A DNA stretch of 64,000 nucleotides from Eumeta japonica (taxonomy: Eukaryota; Arthropoda; Insecta; Lepidoptera; Psychidae). The first letter of the stretch is position 1. Every line of letters starts with the position of its first letter. The position numbers and the translations under genes are program-made. The stretch lies in contig BGZK01000996.1 in assembly GCA_005406025.1 (NCBI GenBank), forward strand, positions 1-64,000. Direction: 5' to 3'. Shown one piece after another: positions 56,114 to 64,000 of the stretch. The notes beneath the pieces were generated by a model, which was not told the origin of the DNA, searched no databases, and worked only from the letters and a program-made list of their open reading frames with translations.

Positions 56114-59100
56114 TGACGAAACGCAACAGCAGAAGCTGTTACTTCAGACCTTTAGTGAAAGTTACAATGAGATTCTGTGAGAGTGGTACTTAACCTTCCG
56201 AGCCGCCTGTTTTCGTGTTGCAGCCAAGTTGACCACAACATAGGTCTCCCTCTCTATTACCTTATACACTATGTACATAAAACAGGAAAATTACACTACT
56301 GATTACCAAGGTTATATACCAATAGTGGTAATAATTAAGGTTATAGATCTTAGGACACGTATTACATTTGGATATTGATCATAGGCAAAAATTATAAATT
56401 TATGCACTACACTTCCTTGGTTGAAGCTTTATCGGTATTTTAAAATGTAATGAATTAAATGAAGATAAAATGCGATTAGGAGCAATCGAAATAGGGAACG
56501 GGCGTCAGAATTAAGAGCGGGGACAGGATCAGAAAAGACACTTTAACCTAAATGAAACTATAATCATGACCGGATTCGAGACCATGATTGAACAAACGAT
56601 ATATTAGAAGTTGAGAAAATTTGCTCTACGGTCCATATGGGTAGAGCCGAGAGCGAAATTTAGTCGAAGCGTATAATAGACCGATATGTAAACAAAAGTT
56701 ACGATCTACCGCTCGACCATCAGATATATTCGTGTCCCCATTCCAGTCTAATAATAAACACACTCAGCGTCGCTTGTGGGCGCTCGTGGTTAATCTCCAA
56801 AAAAAAGTGCTATTAACGGGCACAAAAAGTGTTCTGAGCATTGTTGCATAAGCTATTCACTTTTTGCTCAAAATAAATGCGAAGAGTTAATCTTAGCAAA
56901 AACGGACCTGTATCAAATTCATTTTCGCCATGTATATATGTGGAAAGACATGTATGTGTGGCTTCTTTTGTGTTGATTTGTTCCGTCTACGAGAAATGAT
57001 TGAAGCCAAACAAACGGTTTCTTCTTATAATACTGATTGGATTTGTCCGCGTTATTACCTACGTGGACACATAACCAAATCTTTTGTTTATACATCACCC
57101 TTATTATTCACATTCGATTCCAAATCGCGCTCTCAATCCAGATTTCAATATCAGTCTTGGTTCTGGTTTTTATTCCGATCCCGCTCTCGGTGACGATATT
57201 TTATTAATTTCTAGCCACGTTCTCGATTTCGGTCCGATATCAAATGTGTTTCTCCATTACATAAACTACTATATATTAGTGTCAAATTTAATTTCAGGGT
57301 TTCTAACTAAAGCTTGAAAGTAATTAAAACAAATATTCGATTTAACTTCCAAGTTATAGCACCTGATATTTTCTTGTATGTGCATTACTTTTTAGAGCTT
57401 TCTCGACTTATTTGTTACAAATAAGTTTGAGTCAGATTTGAAAACGTGACGCCTTGTTGTTCGAGCGAGTCGTACTGGCATTTGACCGGTTTTTTCCTCT
57501 ATTCGTATCAGTATGAAGCTTATGAATTTAGTCAGCGATTTTCTCTGACCTTCGTCCGTCTCGACTATCGAACTAGGTCTAAAAGTTCAAAGTTAAAAAG
57601 ACGACTTCGTAACGCTTTTATATAAAGTCCTTTAGATATTATTAGATAGATAATATTTTAACTGTATTGCCTCAAAGTCAGTATGATCGAATATTATATT
57701 CTGAAGATACCTAATCGTATTATTTAAATGTTTTGCAATTGAATATTTGCGCCGAAGTTGCGAATATAAATGTGTTTATTCTACATCTCAAAGAGCAGTT
57801 CATTTAGAATTACATTTAATATAATGGAGTTTAAGTGAGAACTGAATTATTTTTCATATTATTATAATGTGAGATTTAATTTGTGCTATAATAATATAAA
57901 ACCTTTATAATATTCATAAACCTACATATAAGGCAATATGTAAAATGCTTTGCATACATATAATGAATAGTATTTGCACTTAACCTTCAATATAATAATT
58001 TAAATTGGACTAGGATGTTTTGTTGATTTCCATATTTTTTATAAAATTTCGAAGTTATTTAATCAAATTTAATATTGAAATTACTCTTGTAATCTTTCTC
58101 ATAGAAATTTTCCAAGTTATGATCCAGAATATATTCTGTAGTTTTCTATGTATGAAAGTAGGTCAGCATAACCAAGCATATTAAGTATTCAAGCATATTA
58201 TAGGAACATGGTGTCAGCAACAATCTTTGTAACGTCATTAATATTGAATCATACTTCTTTAGTAATTAAGTACGCTATTACGTTCCTTAGTTATATAAAA
58301 ATCTGTACATCATCTAACAGGATATTTCAAAAAATAACCATAAGGTTTAATTTATATTATTGTAATATCCAAAAGAAGTTGGAAAATATTCACTTAGACA
58401 ATATTTCAGTTACGAATATACAACAACTAAAAGTAGCCTCTCCACGGTTCTCTGGTTTTCCTCCGCTACGATCGGTAGTCATTATTTTAGTATTTATAAA
58501 GAGGTACGATAAATTTTTAACAACCTTAATATTTCTATCAAATACTTCAAATTTTGCGCTAAACTACTATGACAAGACATTTTTGTTGGGTCAGTCAGGT
58601 TGTATCAAGTCCTTATCATATCACTGTTAAGGCATAGCCTCCTGCAATCTGTTCAGATTGAAAGTCATTGACTATGTTGGGTGTCCACCCCGTTTTTATT
58701 GCAAACAAAGAATATTACATAAGTGTCGCAGACAAATTCTGTTAACTTAAAACGCTTCCTTCGGTGTCCTTATTAGTTCAAAATTACGTCAGGCGTCCTC
58801 GATCGACGTGAATTTTTCGTCATAACGATACGTTTATATAGTCGTTTTAAGTTTTCAGAATTGGCTCGCAAAGGTCACACGCGTTATATTTCTGTTACGA
58901 CTGTTGTGGTCAATTAAGCGCATGCGCTATTCTACTTACAATTAGAATTGTAATCTACATTAAAATTTGTATGTCTCATTTAATTAATCATTTGCCCATT
59001 GCAAGATTATGGATTTTGTAACAGTACTACACACAATAAGATTTTAATATACTCCAGTACACTAACTCATAGTCTATCGTAACATCATTAAAGTGAGTAA

Positions 59101-61299
59101 TTGTCAGTAACACATTTGATATATATACAAATTTATAGAAGATTTCCTCTCGATGTCAATCGAAAACATTATAGACCTATTATAAACCTATTATTATGTG
59201 TCGATCAAGTCTATAGACTATTGCGTTACACTTCCAAATTTGAAGCGATATCAGTCAATCAACGTGACCTAATAAACATACAATTCGTAGAAATTTTGAC
59301 CAAAAATTTGACTAATGCGTCAGTTGGATGGTGAGTCAAATAACGTAAAGAACATAAGTTTGGAGTCTTCTTGAAATTCGATTAGGTCATTTATCAAGTA
59401 AACAATCGATCAAATGTCACATTCGTGCACGCTAATGTACTCGTAATTCTATGCGACATGTTTTCTTGAAAAGGACAACCTCCAAAATAAATGTATGAGG
59501 TCGTTATACAATTTTTCACTGCTTGATGAGGAAATTTTCCTAATATAATTTAAGAGCTTATTGATTTTATGGTGAAAAAGAATCAAAAAAAGCTTAGTTC
59601 TAACTACATTGTTATGTTTTCTAAAACAAATATTCTTGGTCACGTGTACAGATAAAGTATTGTCAGTCAGTATCACTCGAACGCAACTCGAGTAATTGAA
59701 CTCAATTTGAGTGGATTATGTACATAATATTAATATAGATGTTGTAAAACATTGTAGTGTAGCTGTCGCATGACAGCTACACTATATACTATGTAAGTAT
59801 GTAGTTTAATTGAACAATTATTGTTATTTGGTCTATTTTTTTAAATAATAAAAAAAATAAGTATCAGAGTTTTTGAAAATCTCCAATTTTAACTGAGCTA
59901 AATTAAAAAACATCCTCTCATACATCGGTCTGTATCACGATGAATATCTTAAACTGCAGATGTCAGATTATAATTGCAAAAAAAAAATGTGATATAATTG
60001 TAAATGATTTTCATCTGTACTTATGAGGTTTTGCTTTTTACCAAATTTCATGTTTTTAAATCAATGGAAAATAACGTATAGGCTACTAGACACTATTAGG
60101 TAATTGATAAGTGAATTTGCTAGTATAAAAAAAAATGTAACAAAATGGCTGATTTCATTAATTTAGGAGCTTGGATTTTATGCGTACCCAAGTTACAAAA
60201 CGTATATTAAAACGCTATTATGCAAACTGGGTACAAAAGGCCGTGACAGCGTTTGCTGTCGATTTCTAAATTTAGCGGTCACTTGTCGAGATTCTCATAA
60301 ATTCGATCATACAGTGTAACGTCATACCGTTTGAATATCAATAATTAAGTTCAGGATATATTACAAACTCGTATCCGCTCGAGGTCTAGGAGGGCATTTC
60401 TTCTACAAGAGTAAAAAAAATGTTTTAATAACAATGAAAGGTATAAAATAATCTTCTCCACACTTCAGTAATGATATATTTGTTAAAAGCTCGACTTTGT
60501 TGTACTGAAAAATCCTAAACCTCTTCTAACGCGTTCGTATGTTTTAAAAAACGATAAATACAAACTAAGAGGCCGTTCATTGACTATGGATATATTTTAA
60601 TTTATTTAAATCTCTTCTCCCCTAAACAAGGTTTAGTGAAATTTATCCAAATACTTTGAGCTCACGTAATGAATGACCCTAATAAAATGGGAATTTTAGT
60701 TAGAGCGCTTGCACGACCTCAAATATTTTCCGTTGCCTACTGTAACAGTATGTGCTATTACTTTGTACAAAACGGCGTGACTGCGGGATTTAGCCTGTGA
60801 GCACGATTTATGCTTATGTAAGATTCATAAACGTGAAAATAAAATGAAATTTAATTACGTCGGCGGGCATTAGTGAAAATGGGGCTCGTCGATAGTCACA
60901 AAAGTGTGTCACGACCCGCCCCACTGGCCTCGTTGGGCGCGCAATGGCCGCCCCATTGTCGAACTAAATCCATAAGGAAAGTATTAGGTATCGGTATAAA
61001 TGTGTTCATTCGTGTTGGGTGCGTTTTTCTTCCGGACTTAAAACTTAGGCTCGTTCTCTGGCCATCTCCGCATAGAGCCTATGCCAGGCTGTCCTACAAC
61101 TGTACAACCTACTCTGAAGGTTAGAAGTAGAAGGTAATAGCTTTGAACAAGGGCACCTACTTCTGTTCGATGTCGAGCTGATATATACGCTGGTTTTGTG
61201 AGCGATTGTTCCTAATTGGTTTCGGATACAATAAAAATTGTATCCACAGCATATTATTGTGAGCATCCTTGTTGGACGTTGGTTAATTTGGCTGAGAAA
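56109..61299. other. AT-rich non-coding, 5 kb
   Basis: No exon with family features. The 140-codon open frame at 58208-58630 is long for chance in AT-rich DNA but has no domain, composition bias or splice context that I can use. A perfect 13-bp hairpin (tagtgtagctgtc, loop gcat) lies at 59755-59784. A GC-richer patch is at 60890-60960. Confidence 0.35.
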
Positions 61300-61633
61300 A
61301 CAGCGCCGGCCCTAGCTTTGATCAGGGTGGAGTAAGATTGTACTTCAGCGCCCTCGAGTCAGTGCTCTAATTTTCCAGAAATTCTAATTCGGCTTCATGA
61401 TGAATAAATAGCAATTGCAAATTTTTCAGAATAAGTTTTTATTGCAAACGTCAACACATATTAAGCTTAAATTAAATTAAGTAACTTTAAGTGTCGTAAC
61501 ACTGTTCTGTCTTTCCGAAAGCAACATCAAAATTTAATTGTTTGCTGAAAATTGTCTTTTGCATTTGGTCTTTTAGCACCCCTAGTCGCTTACGGCGACC
61601 GCTCCACTCGCTCTGTCCTTAAGCCGGCGCTGT
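61300..61633. mobile_element. short element with perfect 11-bp inverted ends
   Basis: acagcgccggc at 61300-61310 is matched exactly by gccggcgctgt at 61623-61633. Just inside are GC-rich ccctagc and 'gtcgcttacggcgaccgctccac' words, while the centre is AT-rich. The 334-bp size and structure fit a MITE; no clear target duplication. Confidence 0.5.
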
Positions 61634-64000
61634 GAGAGAATTATCTAAAAAATAACTCATATGACATACGCTTATAGGAAAAGTGTACAATGATTTTAGG
61701 AAATATTTTATTTGAATATCTTTATATTTCAATACTTCATTTAATTCGTGATAATTTTAAATGATTATTATTTACGCATACAAATAATAAACGGGTATCA
61801 TAACACTGTTAAGAAATTTCAAAAAGTTCCCATAAAATAATGTGGCCGCAAATTCGTCTGTGAATGATAGATACCAATTGCATACGTAATAGTTTTTAGC
61901 GTCATAATAAATTATTAATATAGGTGATTTGTATTAATAGTTATAATAATCACAGTGGCAGGTATCATAAAATTATTGAGCATCTGTTTATGGAAAGTCT
62001 ATTATTTATTTATGAATGTAGTTAGTTTTTAATATATATAGCTATATATAGTAATTTTAATTGCAAAAGCTGAGACAGGGGCCATTTAATTGTTAAGGAG
62101 ACATTCTCAGTTCGATGGTCTTCTAATTTGTAAAATATTAATATCGTAATCTTTTATATATTTGTATTTTGTCTCTGAGCAATTAATAAATGTCTTTCCT
62201 TCTTACTTTCTTTCTTATACACGTTATTGCTCATATGAACTGGGAATTAGATTGTCACTATTGATAAATGAAGATCGTAATTAACATTAGCGTTAATGTT
62301 GTTTTTCTCAATTTCGCTAAACTTGAAAAGTTATTTATATACGTAACTATTACTGACACGTCTGTCTGTTGAACACGCTTTTTATTTCACATTGAGGAAA
62401 AGAAAAACTAATCTGTAGCCCAAAACAAAGCCCGAGATCAAAGGTCGATCTATTCCTCGAAAGCTTTACTCGTAGTGGCAACTCTGTTCGTCGAAATAAT
62501 TTCTCAAATACAACTTATGATTAATGAACAAGTCTGCACTAGCGAGACGACCTTGAACAATACGAACAGATGGGCAACGAAATACATCAGCGCTATAGAT
62601 ACATCTGGTCCGCTAACAATTATATCGACCCGTTTGTCCAGAGATTTGGGTCATCGTCCTAGGGTAGAGTCGCGTGAAAAGGCGTCTTTCTATGTAGATC
62701 TTGTCTTATTTAGACATTGTAAAACGTATATCTAGTAAATAGTACATTTAGTGAAACACTAGATGTCTCTGGCAAGTTTTATCATAACATTGCCACAATC
62801 GGTAGAGCCATACGGAAATTTTTAATTACTCGATACTAAGTTATCGAACACGTTCATATTGCATGATAAAAATTAGAAGAATGACATGTCAAGATAAAAT
62901 TGTCATTAGATCGTCACTGACTGTTAGATTAGAACATGTGACCGGATTAATATTCTGCTCGTCCGTGGCCAACTTCGAGTTTACAAACTTCCCGTATAAG
63001 ACGTACGAGTTACGAAGCAGACGAAGTGTTGAAGTTTCCCAAAGTAATATGAACGTGTTTCGCATTCGGCCGGGTAATCGTTACGCTACTTTGATCTAAT
63101 CTTAAATCAACGCGCGTAGTAGGCGCGGGCGCTTCTTGTCTGGAACGAACTACTGTGCTATGGATACTAGGGTTATGTAACATGGAAAATAATTAGCAGC
63201 AAAAATACTTTTATAACTTTATTTTGTTATCTTATATAATAAGCACGACAGAATTTTTGAAAATAAAGCTCGCTTAATATTTTGTCTTTTGCGTAAAATG
63301 AACATTTTCATATATCTTGTTTTTTTTTTTCATTTAATTCGTACTCGTCATCTGTTACAAACGTTTTGTTTATTAACTTCATTTTGATCCTTTACCGACA
63401 TCATTACAATGACTCTGTGATATTAATAAAAATCATTCACGGAACTCTCATTGTGTGAACAGACAAGAACTTTGCCGATTTCGTTGGGTCACTTAAGCTG
63501 TCAATAACTATTTTTAACTAATATTTCTAAATATAGTGTTATGTGTATTTAAATTATGTTCTGTATATGAACTCAGATACGCTTGGTTGGCAATAAAGCT
63601 GTTTTTCCGCTTCTTTACACCACAATGATTTTAAATTAAAATATTTCTACTGCGTTCGTCTTCCTTCTTGTTTGTCTGCTTGACATTACATAAATTTTTA
63701 CATAATCAATGTTATCCCTAATTAGAAACATTATGTTGAATACGTACACTGAAAATATAGAAAATATATTAAACAAAGTTTGTTTAACGAAAGTAGATCC
63801 GACGACGCAGAGCTTATTAAGCTCTCTTAAATAACTTGATGCTAAATTCATAATCGTTACCTACGTTAAAAAATAAGTTTAAAAGCGAGGCAGCCCTGAC
63901 CGCAGTCGGGGATGTTGCCAGCGGCACGAGTTCGTTGAAAAAAAAAAACGCGTTCGGTCGACCTTCACGCGCCAGCATTGTCGGCGGAGAATCGGATTGG
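61634..64000. other. AT-rich non-coding; GC-rich right edge
   Basis: No gene supported. The last 110 bases (from about 63890) are clearly GC-richer and could be the edge of a promoter, 5' UTR or exon of a feature beyond the window. Confidence 0.35.

Noticed and set aside
58208..58630. 140-codon open frame as a gene
   Set aside because: No family features, signal, domain or splice context; AT-rich DNA gives such frames at times. Not excluded, only unsupported.

Overview
The window is AT-rich eukaryotic nuclear DNA. Small exons are separated by GT-AG introns of about 0.35 to 3.7 kb, and the space between is packed with decayed transposable elements. The LINE, DDE-transposase and short repeat families look like those I know from moths and butterflies, so I infer a lepidopteran insect. 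That is an inference from recognised sequence style; no search was run.

The core is a cluster of three divergent tetraspanin genes, assembled here exon by exon. Gene A (+, 4441-13341, six exons, 261 aa) and gene B (+, 18064-25534, five exons, 252 aa) are complete and in tandem. Gene C (-, 37015-46125, four exons seen) converges on them and lacks its first coding exon, which I could not find in the 18 kb upstream. All three have the four-membrane-segment layout, the CCG, (P)xSCC, C and GC cysteine pattern of the large extracellular loop, and a conserved Glu in the last membrane segment. The exon after the first starts at the same point in TM1 in each. Gene A has one extra intron inside the large loop. 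The layout recalls the Tsp42E-type tetraspanin clusters of insects; exact orthology is not assigned.

Layout: 1-1607 holds a lone terminal exon of an unidentified gene, possibly GPI-anchored. 1608-4440 is intergenic with a mariner-like relic. 4441-13341 is gene A, whose third intron carries LINE debris and perfect hairpins. 13342-18063 is intergenic with LINE 3' ends and a three-copy 130-bp array. 18064-25534 is gene B. 25535-37014 is an intergenic transposon graveyard: a terminal-inverted-repeat element, a DDE transposase pseudogene and at least four reverse-transcriptase fragments from different LINE clades in both orientations. 37015-46125 is gene C, with a 21-bp minisatellite and two short inverted-repeat elements in its introns. 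46126-64000 holds no gene I can support. It contains a large foldback structure built of ~120-bp subrepeats (about 48.47-49.63 kb), a tRNA-related SINE-like block, a 138-bp pure TA tract and another short inverted-repeat element.

The three genes probably encode plasma-membrane or vesicle scaffold proteins with similar topology and diversified large loops. Nothing in the window indicates prokaryotic systems, CRISPR or intact mobile elements.
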